The translations under genes and the position numbers were made by a program. The notes under the pieces were generated by a model, which did no database searches, had not been told where the DNA came from, and saw only the letters and a list, made by a program, of their open reading frames with translations. Shown here one piece after another: positions 33,398-42,713 of a stretch of DNA of 49,320 nucleotides. Source of the stretch: Candidatus Kuenenia stuttgartensis (lineage in GTDB: Bacteria > Planctomycetota > UBA11346). The stretch is taken from the NCBI GenBank assembly GCA_945876185.1, contig CAMCMZ010000022.1:1-49320 (forward strand). The letters run 5' to 3'. Every line of letters starts with the position of its first letter. Positions within the stretch are counted from its first letter, which is position 1.

Positions 33398-34123
33398 TCA
33401 GGAGCGCACCAGCAGCAAGGCCACGATCGCGCGCACGAGATTCTCGCCGCTGAGGTCCAGGTCGATGGCCAAGCGCTCGCGCAGATCGCGGCCGACGGAC
33501 TCGAACAGGTCGTAGCGTGCGCCCGGCTCCAGCGACTCGGCGCGCAGGCAGAGGGCGGCGAGGAACTCGCGCTCCTCCAGGCCGATGCGATGGCGGATGG
33601 CGGCGCGATAGCGCGGCTGGTCCAGGCTGTTGACCCGTCGGGCGTGGCCGGCGGCGAGGGCGAACGCAGGGGGTGGTGTATCCTCGACCACCACCGTCCC
33701 GGCGGCGAGATCGCCCAGCCGGCGATGGGCCGGGTCGAGGAGGGCGCAGAGCATGCCCAGGCCGCCGGCCGGGATGAGGTCGACGATGCGGACCACATTG
33801 CGCACCATCGACTGCATCGGGCCGACCGGCAGGCCACGGGCATCGACCACGCGTAGGCGCAGCACGCGCTTGCCCAGGGTGCGGCCGTCGCCGCAAAGCT
33901 CGAAGAGCACATGGTAGCCCCAGAACACGGCGAATCCCACGGTGGGCGCGAGCAGGCTGCCCAGGGCTCCGGGCAAGAGACTGGCCAGTCCGGCCAGCCC
34001 GGCAGAGACGCTGCCGGCCAACAGAAGGTCAAGGAGCGCAGCGGCGAAGCGCCGGCCCAGGCCAGCCCCGCGCAGTTCGATCGCCACGTGTTCGGGGCTG
34101 TGGACGGTGAGCGGGCTGGTCAT
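33398..34123 (-). CDS. RDD-family membrane protein
   Basis: A 241-residue protein. RDD landmarks are GRRFAAALLDLLLAG, the segment GRTLGKRVLRLRVVDARG and HRRLGDLAAGTVVV, with hydrophobic helices between. A further 85 residues follow that are soluble and charged (AIRHRIGLEEREFLAALCLR). The ATG overlaps the SpoIIM stop by four bases, which fixes the start at 34123. Last gene of the MoxR cluster. Confidence 0.88.
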   Translation of the reverse strand: MTSPLTVHSPEHVAIELRGAGLGRRFAAALLDLLLAGSVSAGLAGLASLLPGALGSLLAPTVGFAVFWGYHVLFELCGDGRTLGKRVLRLRVVDARGLPVGPMQSMVRNVVRIVDLIPAGGLGMLCALLDPAHRRLGDLAAGTVVVEDTPPPAFALAAGHARRVNSLDQPRYRAAIRHRIGLEEREFLAALCLRAESLEPGARYDLFESVGRDLRERLAIDLDLSGENLVRAIVALLLVRS

Positions 34124-35148
34124 GGCGTGGCCGCCGGATCGGGCGCGGACAACGGCCGCTTCCAGGGCCGCAGCCACAGGACCAGTCCCCCGGCCAGGCT
34201 GACGGCGACCGTGATCTTGAACCAGTACGGGATGGTCTTGGCCGAGAACTGCGAGAACGAGCCTTCGATCAGGCCAGCGACGACCAGCAATCCGGCGGCG
34301 GTGCCTAGCAGACGCAGTGCCGGCGGGGCACCCTGGCGCAGGGCGCTGGCCCGGCCAAGGCCACGCGGGAACCACAGCGCATCGCCCAGGCGCATGCCGG
34401 CGGCTCCGGCGATGGCGATCGCTGGCAGTTCCAGCGCCCCGTGCGGTCCGACCCAGGCGATGAAGAAGGTGCCGACGCCGCCGCTGACATAGCTCGCTGC
34501 GACCGCGCCGAGGATGACCCCGTTGTAGGCCAGGATCGTCCATCCCAGGACGATGGTCAGGGCGCCGAGGGCGAAGGCGAGAAACGACACCTGGATGTTG
34601 TGGGTGAACAGGAACGCGGCGAACCCCGCCGCCGTGCCGGCCGAACCGATGCGCTCGGGCGACGACTCGATGTGGGCCACGCGCTCGGCCGGGCTCTGGG
34701 TGAAGAACTGCGCCGGGATCAGGTCATGCGCCAGGGTGGGATCGAGCCAGGTCGCGGCGAAGCCGAAGGCGGCCCCCAGGACCAGGGCGAGGAAGGCGAT
34801 CTGTACCCAGGTCCGTTCGGTGGCGAAGGTGTCGGGCACGACCCGAAGGAGAATCGCGGCAATGCTGGGGCGCGGGCCAGCGGATCCGCCATGCCGATGC
34901 ACCGCCCGGTACGCCCGCCCGACCAGATCATTCAGCCGGCCCAGCAGTTCCGGATTGGCGGTCATCGACCGCGCCTGGTTGAGATCGGTGCAGGCGAGCC
35001 GGTACAGGCGCACCAGTTCTTGCACGCCGGCGCGCCCCAGGCTGGGCGCGCCGTGTTCATCGTATTGGTCGAGCAGTTCCGCCAGGCGGCCCCAGCGGCC
35101 GTTGCGGCGGCTGGCGAATTTCTCGATGTCGCCGGAGCCGACGTTCAT
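34120..35148 (-). CDS. SpoIIM-family (stage II sporulation protein M-like) membrane protein
   Basis: A 342-residue protein. A soluble alpha-helical N-terminus (about 1-100, with RLYRLACTDLNQAR) precedes membrane helices. The hallmark region is THNIQVSFLAFALGALTIVLG followed by YNGVILGAVAA and GPHGALELPAIAIAGAAG. The family occurs widely in non-sporulating bacteria, nearly always next to RDD, MoxR and DUF58 genes as here. Four-base overlaps join it to both neighbours. Molecular role unknown. Confidence 0.9.
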   Translation of the reverse strand: MNVGSGDIEKFASRRNGRWGRLAELLDQYDEHGAPSLGRAGVQELVRLYRLACTDLNQARSMTANPELLGRLNDLVGRAYRAVHRHGGSAGPRPSIAAILLRVVPDTFATERTWVQIAFLALVLGAAFGFAATWLDPTLAHDLIPAQFFTQSPAERVAHIESSPERIGSAGTAAGFAAFLFTHNIQVSFLAFALGALTIVLGWTILAYNGVILGAVAASYVSGGVGTFFIAWVGPHGALELPAIAIAGAAGMRLGDALWFPRGLGRASALRQGAPPALRLLGTAAGLLVVAGLIEGSFSQFSAKTIPYWFKITVAVSLAGGLVLWLRPWKRPLSAPDPAATP

Positions 35149-36470
35149 AGCAGCTGCCTGCGTTTGGTTTCGAGGTAGGCGTCGACCGCGGTCGTCCCGG
35201 CATCGCCCGGCGCGGTTTCGGCCACCAGGCAGCCGAGATGACGCAGTTCAGAGATCAACTGCCGGCGTTCATCCACCAGGTCGGCGGCCGCCAGCGTCCG
35301 GCACAGGCCGGCCTGATCGGTGGGTTCGGCGTCGGCCTCGGCCTCCAGGGCGGGATCGCGGATGGCCAGGAACAACGGCAGATGCCTGGGCAGCAGCATG
35401 CGGGCGGCGGCGAGCAGTTCGCCATGGTCGCCGCGTTCGGGCAGCACGGTGAATATCAGGATCAGGCTGCGTGAACGCAGCCGGCGGCGCAACTGCGCTG
35501 CCAACGCGAGGTAATCCGTGTGGACCCAGTCGGCGTTCAATCCACCGGCGCAGCGGGTCAGGCGCGCGAGGTGGTTTGGCCCGCGCCCTTGCGCGATGCC
35601 GCTGGCTGGGGCGGCGGCGAAGGGGATCAGGCCGACGCGGTCCTCGCAGCGGTCGCACATCCAGGCCGCCAGCACCGCGGCATCGATGGCGTGGTCGAGG
35701 CGCGCTGCCGCCCCGGCCGCCCCCGCGACCGGGGCCGCCATGCGGTGGCCGGCGTCGAGGCACAGCACGACATCCTGCGAACGTTCGAGGCGGAAGGTGC
35801 GCACCGTCAATTCACCGCGCCGGGCGCTGGCCTTCCAGGCGAGGTGCCGCCAATCATCGCCCTGGACGTAGGTCCGCAGGTGGTCGGGTTCACGGCCATG
35901 ACCGCGCCGGGGTGCGATGCGCTGGCCGAAGCCGCGCAGGAAGAGCGCATCGTAGCGGCGGCGCAGGCGGCGGACGGCCTCCAGGTCGGGGCCGATCTCG
36001 ACCCGCATCGGCTCGCCGGAACCGGCCAGCCGTTCGACCAGGCCGAAGCGCGTGGTCGCGGTCCAGGGTGCGGCGGCCAGGGCGCGCCCGCGCATCCGGC
36101 CATGCACCGGCGCGTCGAGAACGATGCGCCGGCCAGGCGGGCAGGTCGTCTCGCCGCGCCAGTCCAGACCACCCAGCAGGGCGGGCCAGGTCTGCCGCAC
36201 GGCGATGCGCAACGGCACGGCGGCGTCGTGCCAGACTTCGGCCCGCAGCACCGCCGCGCGATTCAGCCCGGCGGCGAGCAGGCCGGGTCGTTCGACCCTG
36301 ACCCGCACCCGCGCCAGCCACCAGGCCTCGGCCGTCGCCAGGACGAGGATCGCCAGCGCCACGCCGCAGCCGATCGCCGCGAACGGAAGCCAGACCACGC
36401 CCAGGGCCGCGAGCGCGGTGCCGCCGGCAAGGGCAGGGACGAGGCGGGGACCGGGGCGCCAGCGGGCCAT
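35145..36470 (-). CDS. DUF58 protein with von Willebrand A-like fold
   Basis: A 441-residue protein. Two N-terminal membrane helices (about 10-52) are followed by a beta-rich domain and the DUF58 core with the signature YVQGDDWRHLAWKASARRGEL and then RTFRLERSQDVVLCLDAGHRM. The metal-site serines expected in a full MIDAS (DxSxS) read DAGHRM, so metal binding is doubtful. It is the usual partner of MoxR ATPases, which are thought to remodel such VWA-type proteins. Confidence 0.92.
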   Translation of the reverse strand: MARWRPGPRLVPALAGGTALAALGVVWLPFAAIGCGVALAILVLATAEAWWLARVRVRVERPGLLAAGLNRAAVLRAEVWHDAAVPLRIAVRQTWPALLGGLDWRGETTCPPGRRIVLDAPVHGRMRGRALAAAPWTATTRFGLVERLAGSGEPMRVEIGPDLEAVRRLRRRYDALFLRGFGQRIAPRRGHGREPDHLRTYVQGDDWRHLAWKASARRGELTVRTFRLERSQDVVLCLDAGHRMAAPVAGAAGAAARLDHAIDAAVLAAWMCDRCEDRVGLIPFAAAPASGIAQGRGPNHLARLTRCAGGLNADWVHTDYLALAAQLRRRLRSRSLILIFTVLPERGDHGELLAAARMLLPRHLPLFLAIRDPALEAEADAEPTDQAGLCRTLAAADLVDERRQLISELRHLGCLVAETAPGDAGTTAVDAYLETKRRQLL

Positions 36471-36472
36471 GG

Positions 36473-37409
<937 letters not shown>

Positions 37410-37435
<26 letters not shown>

Positions 37436-38681
37436 GGCGCAGGCTCCGGAAGGTCTGGTTCAGCCGCGTCAGCGCGGCGGCGAAGGCGGCAGGATCAGGA
37501 CGGGTGGGCGGACGCCAGTTGGGCAGCAGGCGCTGCATGGCGAGCTTGCCTGCTGCTTTGCCACCGTGCTGGATCGCGGCGAGGCGTTCAAGGCGGGCGT
37601 GGTGCAGTTCCAGGCAGGCCTGCGGCGTCATGGCGCGGGCATACAGCGCCGCGACGGCGGGCACCCCATCGACCGCGCCGCGCACCGGGGCATCGGCCGG
37701 CGGCGAATCCGGACCCGGCACGGCCGACCGGCGCCACGCCGCGCAGGCCAGCGCAGCGGCGAAAACCAGGAGCGCCCCCCCGAGTCCCCAGCCAATGAGG
37801 ATGGCGAGCGGTCCGGACGGTCCGGCGGCGCCGTTGCTGCGTTCATCGAACCACACCGGCCGGCCCTCGCCGGCCAGGGCGGAAAGGAGCGCAAGATGGT
37901 CACCCTGCGCCAGCCCGGCGTTTTCCAGCACCTGCGGGCAGCCCAGGATCCACACCTCGCCGCGGCCTACGCTCAACCGGACCAGCACCGGCCGGCCGGA
38001 GGCCACGAAGGCGGGTACCGCGTCATCGATCAAGTCGCCTTCCAGGCTGCGGCATTCGCCGACCAGAGCGCGTACCCCGGGCAGGAGCGGCAGCGCCGGT
38101 TCGGCCCGCCCGGCAGGACTGGTCCGCAGGCCGCGCCAAGGATCCGCCAGGGCGAGCACCAAGCGGCCGCCGCCTGCGACCCAGGCCCGTTCTTCGGCGT
38201 CGAGGGTCGGCACGGGCCGCTCGTCCTTTTTCGGTTTCGCCTTGGCGTCTTTGGTCCGGCCCCAGTTCTTCGGGTTGTTCCGTTTTGGCGGTGGGGAAAT
38301 AGGAGGATCCGATTTCGCCTGCTCTGGCTTGGTTTTGCCGTCCTGGTTTTTGTCAGCTTTTTTGTCCGTTTTTTTATCAGTTTTTTCCGGCTCGTGGTCG
38401 CCCTCCGGGCTATCGTCGTCCAGGTCGCATCCGGCCGCTGGCGTCTGCGGCCGCAGGCGGAAGACGGTGGCGGTGGCTGGGATCGCGGCGGGGCTGAGGG
38501 CCCGGCCGAGGGTTGCCACTTGGCGCTCGCTGGCCAGGAAGGCACGGGCCAAAGAGGTCCCGGCCTCGCCTTCCTGGAGTGACGAACCGGCGATGCCCTC
38601 CGCCGTGGCGGATTCGTAGCTCAGCCAGGCGATGGCGATGGCGATGAAACCGGCAGCGGCGAGCAGCGGGGGCCACTTCAT
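37410..38681 (-). CDS. DUF4350 membrane protein with a lysine-rich insert
   Basis: A 423-residue protein: an N-terminal membrane helix, a short periplasmic stretch (SLARAFLASERQVATLGRAL), then an insert of about 60 residues dominated by Lys, Asp and Pro (about 92-155), the DUF4350 domain (ERAWVAGGGRLVLALADP, RGEVWILGCPQVLENAGL), a second helix near 300 and a soluble C-terminus. The insert is encoded by long A-runs, including AAAAAAA, which is odd in so GC-rich a genome. Four-base overlap with the DUF4129 gene. Confidence 0.85.
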
Positions 38682-39658
38682 GGCCGCGCACCTGCGCGCA
38701 GGATCTTCACCAGATCGCGCACCGCCGTCCCGAAGGAATCGGCACTGGCAGGATCGCTGCGACCGCCGTACCAGGCCAGGTCGAAGCGGCCGGTGAGATC
38801 CCGGAAATCGCCGACCCCGGCCCAGGTCCGGGGCAGGGCGCGCAGGTAGTCCCAGTTGGTCCAGCCGGTGCGGTGGTGGATCAGGCCGCGTTCCCAGGTG
38901 GCGGCCAGCAATCCCAAGTACCAGGCGCGTACGGCTGCCCGGTGATCCCCGGCGGCGAGCAAGCGGGAACCTTCATCCAGCCAGTCGTCAGCGGGTTGGT
39001 CCAGGGCCGCATCAGCCCCGCTCGTGCGCAGGATCGGGGCGGTGGCCTGCACCGGCGTGCGCCGGCGCAGGGCGGCGACCACGATCGCGCTAAGCAACGC
39101 GACGGCCAGTCCGGCAGCGATCCAACCCCATACCGCTCCGCCCAGTCCTTCGTCGGTGCTGGCGGATCTGCGGAACAGCCCGCGCAGCCAATCGCCCAGG
39201 GACTCCAGCCAGGCCCCGATCCTGGCCCGAACCCGGGCGAGGAAATCCAGTTCGGGAACGTCGAGATCAGGCATGGATCCGACGCTGCCGCCGGCGGCGA
39301 GGGTCCGGCTGCGGCGGTCGCGATCCAATCTGGCCAGGCGTTCCCGATCGACGGCAGTTGGGGCCATGGGGGTCGGCGCGGCAGAGCGGAGGGCGGCGAT
39401 GCGGCGACGGGCCCCTGCCGTGTCACCCCGGGCGATGGCGTCCTGCAACCCGGGATCGGCGCTCCCCGCGCCCGCAGGCCAGGCGACCTGCTGCTTACGC
39501 AACTGGCCCGCTTGCGCGGTGCTGTCAGCCGTGTCTCCGGATGCCAGGGCGCGATCGAGGCGGTTTAATCGTTCCTGCCAGGCTGCCGGCGTCAGCGTCT
39601 CGGCGGCGAGAAGCGGGCACGCCAGAAAAAATGCCGAGAGAAGAAGGATCCGGATCAT
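38678..39658 (-). CDS. DUF4129-type membrane protein
   Basis: A 326-residue protein with a signal peptide (MIRILLLSAFFLACPLLAAE), a helical periplasmic segment, one membrane helix (WIAAGLAVALLSAIVVAAL) near 185-205 and a C-terminal domain matching DUF4129, with LLAAGDHRAAVRAWYLGLL, TNWDYLRAL, and DLTGRFDLAWYGGR. The ATG at 39658 overlaps the stop of the preceding gene by four bases. Part of the MoxR cluster. Confidence 0.86.
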   Translation of the reverse strand: MIRILLLSAFFLACPLLAAETLTPAAWQERLNRLDRALASGDTADSTAQAGQLRKQQVAWPAGAGSADPGLQDAIARGDTAGARRRIAALRSAAPTPMAPTAVDRERLARLDRDRRSRTLAAGGSVGSMPDLDVPELDFLARVRARIGAWLESLGDWLRGLFRRSASTDEGLGGAVWGWIAAGLAVALLSAIVVAALRRRTPVQATAPILRTSGADAALDQPADDWLDEGSRLLAAGDHRAAVRAWYLGLLAATWERGLIHHRTGWTNWDYLRALPRTWAGVGDFRDLTGRFDLAWYGGRSDPASADSFGTAVRDLVKILRAGARP

Positions 39659-40602
39659 GGCGTCATTGGTGTTGCTGGGGTCAATGGTGCTGCCTGGGAT
39701 GACGGCTTCGCAGGGTTCTCGGATCCGGGATCCTTGCGGCCATGCTTCAGCTGCAGCGCGGCGTGCCAGGCGCGCAGATCGTCGCCGGTGCCACAGGCGC
39801 GATCCTGGCGGTCGAGGGCGACCAGGGCGGCGATCCAGAACGGTTCGATCAGCAAGGTTCCTCCGGCGCAGGCGAGCATGACGAACAGCGGCTGGTTCCA
39901 GCCGATCATCGCCGTCCAGGCGCGTCCCATTGGCAGGGCGGCGCTCGCCCAGGCAACGATCTCGACCGCCTGCACCACCGCGAAGATGGCGACGGCAAGG
40001 GCAGGAATGAAGCAACAGGTGAGGCGGAAAAGCGGCCAGACCGGGGTCATGGTCACCAGGTCGCGCAACGGGGTCACGGCACCAGCGCGTGCCGCCGGAG
40101 CCTGCACCGCCGCCATGCCGGCGAGGGCGATCCAGAGCGGCATGAGCACGAGCGCAGGTGCGGTGGCCCAGAAGAGGACTTCGAGCACCATCGCCGAGCG
40201 CAGATGGGCCCACCACCAGGACCAGGGTACGCGCAGGACCTTGGCCGCATGCGGCCGTTCGGTCTCGGTGGCGATGCGGCAGGCGTGGACAAATACCGCC
40301 CGTCCAGCCAGCGACACCAGCCAGGCCACCAGGGCGAGCCAGGCGAGGGTTAGCAGGGCATGGCCGTGCTGCGCAGCGTCGGTCCGCAGTTTCCAGGCCT
40401 CCCACAACAGCAGGACCAGGAGCAACCGCGCCGGTAGGGCCGCCAGCGCCATGACCCCGGCCCATTCGGGACAACGGCGCACCACCGAGCACGCCCGGTC
40501 GATGGCACCCAGGGCAGGATTGGCGACCTGGCTGCCAACGACTCGGCCCGACGCTGGCCGTCCTGCCGAGGCCGGGACCGCCGCAGTTTGCCGGCGGCTC
40601 AC
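39655..40602 (-). CDS. Hypothetical polytopic membrane protein of the MoxR cluster
   Basis: A 315-residue protein with about six hydrophobic segments (VMALAALPARLLLVLLLWEAW, LLTLAWLALVAWLVSLAG, LFWATAPALVLMPLWIALAG and others) and a proline-rich cytoplasmic tail. Small residues and tryptophans near helix ends are common. No family is recognised. Four-base overlaps with both neighbours tie it firmly to the operon. Confidence 0.82.
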   Translation of the reverse strand: MSRRQTAAVPASAGRPASGRVVGSQVANPALGAIDRACSVVRRCPEWAGVMALAALPARLLLVLLLWEAWKLRTDAAQHGHALLTLAWLALVAWLVSLAGRAVFVHACRIATETERPHAAKVLRVPWSWWWAHLRSAMVLEVLFWATAPALVLMPLWIALAGMAAVQAPAARAGAVTPLRDLVTMTPVWPLFRLTCCFIPALAVAIFAVVQAVEIVAWASAALPMGRAWTAMIGWNQPLFVMLACAGGTLLIEPFWIAALVALDRQDRACGTGDDLRAWHAALQLKHGRKDPGSENPAKPSSQAAPLTPATPMTP

Positions 40603-40898
40603 GCGGAGCCCGCCAGCACGGTTGCGACCCAGGCCATCAGCCAGGCGCAGATCGTTAGCATTCCCAGCACCACCAGCCCGGCCACGAGATGACCGCCAAC
40701 CCGGAACCAGGATGTGCTTTGAGATTTTGCGCCGCTGCGCTGATCGAGGCAGGTCCGGCAGAAGTTGATGCCGTCATACGTGGTGGCGCATTCCTGGCAG
40801 AGCACGGCCCGGCACGACATGCACACCGCGAAGCCGGTTCTGCCCGGATGCGCAGCACACGGTGCTGAGACAGGTCCGTTGGTCACGCGCGCCACCAT
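40599..40898 (-). CDS. Small B-box zinc-finger membrane protein
   Basis: A 99-residue protein. The finger has Cys14, His17, Cys26, Cys29, Cys34, Cys37, Cys47 and Cys50, the same spacing as the two fingers at 32065-33266. A single helix follows (VAGLVVLGMLTICAWLMAW). The ATG at 40898 is chosen because the finger begins right after it; a far longer frame upstream reads as arginine/proline noise. First gene of the MoxR cluster. Confidence 0.78.
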   Translation of the reverse strand: MVARVTNGPVSAPCAAHPGRTGFAVCMSCRAVLCQECATTYDGINFCRTCLDQRSGAKSQSTSWFRVGGHLVAGLVVLGMLTICAWLMAWVATVLAGSA

Positions 40899-41096
40899 GC
40901 CAGGCCGGTTGTCGGGGCGCAATTGGGCGCATGGGCAGCAGCGGTTGGCCGTGGATGGAGGTAACCCGTTACGAATCCCCTGGGCCTGGGGCGGCCGTGC
41001 TCGGATGCGCTGAACGGTGGTGCCTTCCCCACGGGCAGAGCATGGCCGCAGCCTCGCGCTTGCTGGGATCTGGGGTGGGATCAGCATTCCCCCCGC

Positions 41097-41894
41097 ATGC
41101 GCGGCCTGGTGGCACTCGACCTGGATGGAACCCTGCTCGACGAGGACTGTGGTATTCCCGTCGGGCATGAGCACGCCGTTGCTGGCATGCGTCGGGCCGG
41201 TTTCGCGGTCGCGATCGTCACCGGGCGACCGCTGCTGAGCTCGCGTTGGATCCATGCGCATTTGCGGCTCGACACGCCGATGGGTTGCTTCAATGGCGGC
41301 TGGGTCGGCCACCCCGGTGCCGCTCCGTTCGCCTGGGCGCCGTTGCCCGAATCCGACGTGCGGCGGATCCTTGCCGCCCTGGCCGGACGCGCGGGGTCAC
41401 GCTCGTGCTATCCCGATGCCGACACCTGGTGCATGGACGAAGAAACCGCGCTCACGCGTGGCTGGTCCGACCTCTACCGGGTGCCGATCCACATCGGAAA
41501 AGAGCGCTTCGACGCCTGGAACGGCCCAAGTTGCAAAGTCATGTTCGTCGCCGATCCGGCGCTCATCCCCGCCACCGCGAACGAGCTGCGAGCGCGCTTC
41601 GGTGCGGAATTCCAGGTCGTGATCAGCCAACGTGACCGGATCGAGATCCTGCCCGGGGCGATCACCAAGGCCTGGGGCTTGGCGCGGCTCGCTGCATTCC
41701 TGGGCGTGCCGCGTGAACGCGTATGGGCGGTCGGCGACAACGACAACGACCGCGAGATGATCCAGTGGGCCGGCCACGGCTGCGCCATGGGCCAGGCGTC
41801 GGACGCGGTGCGCTCGCTCGCCCGCCACGTGCTGCCCGGGGTCGCGGCGCGGGGATTGTGCGCGCTGGTGCCGATGTTGGAAAAAATCGATTAA
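41097..41894 (+). CDS. HAD-superfamily hydrolase, Cof-type (subfamily IIB)
   Basis: A 265-residue phosphatase. The nucleophile motif is ALDLDGTLLD (residues 6-15) at the very N-terminus. VTGRP is motif II, the lysine for motif III lies in ITKAWGL, and GDNDNDREMI is motif IV. The cap domain is type IIB. These enzymes act on sugar phosphates or nucleotides; the substrate is unknown. Shares a 198-base divergent spacer with the B-box gene, and its stop is seven bases before the methyltransferase start. Confidence 0.9.
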   Translation: MRGLVALDLDGTLLDEDCGIPVGHEHAVAGMRRAGFAVAIVTGRPLLSSRWIHAHLRLDTPMGCFNGGWVGHPGAAPFAWAPLPESDVRRILAALAGRAGSRSCYPDADTWCMDEETALTRGWSDLYRVPIHIGKERFDAWNGPSCKVMFVADPALIPATANELRARFGAEFQVVISQRDRIEILPGAITKAWGLARLAAFLGVPRERVWAVGDNDNDREMIQWAGHGCAMGQASDAVRSLARHVLPGVAARGLCALVPMLEKID

Positions 41895-41901
41895 ACCGAC
41901 G

Positions 41902-42477
41902 ATGGATGTAGGCGGCGATCAGACTTGGACGTATCGCTGGCCGTCGGGCGAGCGTTTGGCGCAGGCGCTGCCTGGGCTGGCGGACTGCCGGGGCCGCCGC
42001 GTGCTCGACCTGGGTTGCGGCCGGGGCAGTTGCGGCCGGGCGGCCTTGGATCAGGGCGCGGCGCTGGCGGTGTTCCTCGATGAGGCGCCGACCGCCTTGG
42101 CAGAGCTGAAGGCAGAGCTGAAGGCAGAGCTGAAGGCAGAGCTGAAGGCAGAGCTGGAGCGGAGCTTCGACCAGGGGGTTCGCGCGCGGGCGGCGTGCCT
42201 CAACGCGCATTGGGGCGCGGTGCTCGCGCCCGGGTTCGAGCTCATCCTGGGCGGCGACATCCTGTATCGGCCGGCCTGCCATCCGGCGCTCATCGCCACC
42301 ATCGCGGGTGCCTTGGCCCGGGACGGCATCGCCCTGCTGTCCGATCCGCGCCAGCGGCTGGAAGCAGAACTGCCGTCGCTCGCGGCGCAGGCTAGCCTGA
42401 CCTGGGAAACCGAGCGGCGTTCCAACTGGACCTTGGTGCGAATCCGCCGGCGCCACGGACCCCCAGAACAATATTAA
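41902..42477 (+). CDS. Class I SAM-dependent methyltransferase (Methyltransf_16/ETFKMT-like)
   Basis: A 191-residue protein. Motif I is VLDLGCGRGSCG, the acidic residue of motif II is in AVFLDEAP, and ILGGDILYRPACH is the (A/G)D(I/V)LY post-motif typical of lysine methyltransferases of the METTL20/21 type. Between them sits a perfect (AELK)4-AELE run created by a DNA tandem repeat, placed where a helix would carry the fold. Seven bases after the HAD stop, so probably co-transcribed. The protein substrate is unknown. Confidence 0.78.
   Translation: MDVGGDQTWTYRWPSGERLAQALPGLADCRGRRVLDLGCGRGSCGRAALDQGAALAVFLDEAPTALAELKAELKAELKAELKAELERSFDQGVRARAACLNAHWGAVLAPGFELILGGDILYRPACHPALIATIAGALARDGIALLSDPRQRLEAELPSLAAQASLTWETERRSNWTLVRIRRRHGPPEQY
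42100..42156 (+). repeat. 12-bp in-frame repeat in the methyltransferase gene
   Basis: GCAGAGCTGAAG is present four times exactly (42100-42147) and a fifth partial copy (GCAGAGCTG, 42148-42156) continues into GAG. Each unit encodes Ala-Glu-Leu-Lys, so copy number changes keep the frame and lengthen one helix by about one turn per unit. Confidence 0.97.
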
Positions 42478-42515
42478 CAGCCTTTTGACCAACATGATCT
42501 GTCACTGTTGTATAA

Positions 42516-42713
42516 CTAAGGAAGCCACGTTTCGTCTGACTCTATAAATAACCTTGCAAATTTGCAAATAAATAAGTATGGTGCTGCTGAATTATGCCGA
42601 AGTGCGGCGAAAATTCGTGGATCACCGGCCATTCGCGCGGGAAACCGCCATGAACCAGCACTGGACTCATCTGCGTACCGATAGAGATAATCACCTTTCT
42701 CCATTTTCTCCAT
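42516..42713 (-). pseudogene. Remnant of a toxin C-terminal domain
   Basis: A 65-residue frame (MEKMEKGDYLYRYADES onward) overlaps the 3' end of the immunity gene in another frame. Its core matches residues about 226-267 of the toxin gene at 44014-44964: RYA, W-x-FP, MAGDPR(I/V)FAAL and APYLF are all kept in order. It has no toxin N-terminus and a different C-terminal end (ICKFARLFIESDE). This is the pattern of a displaced toxin tail left in a polymorphic toxin locus. The neighbouring 42478-42515 is AT-rich and holds nothing else. Confidence 0.7.
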
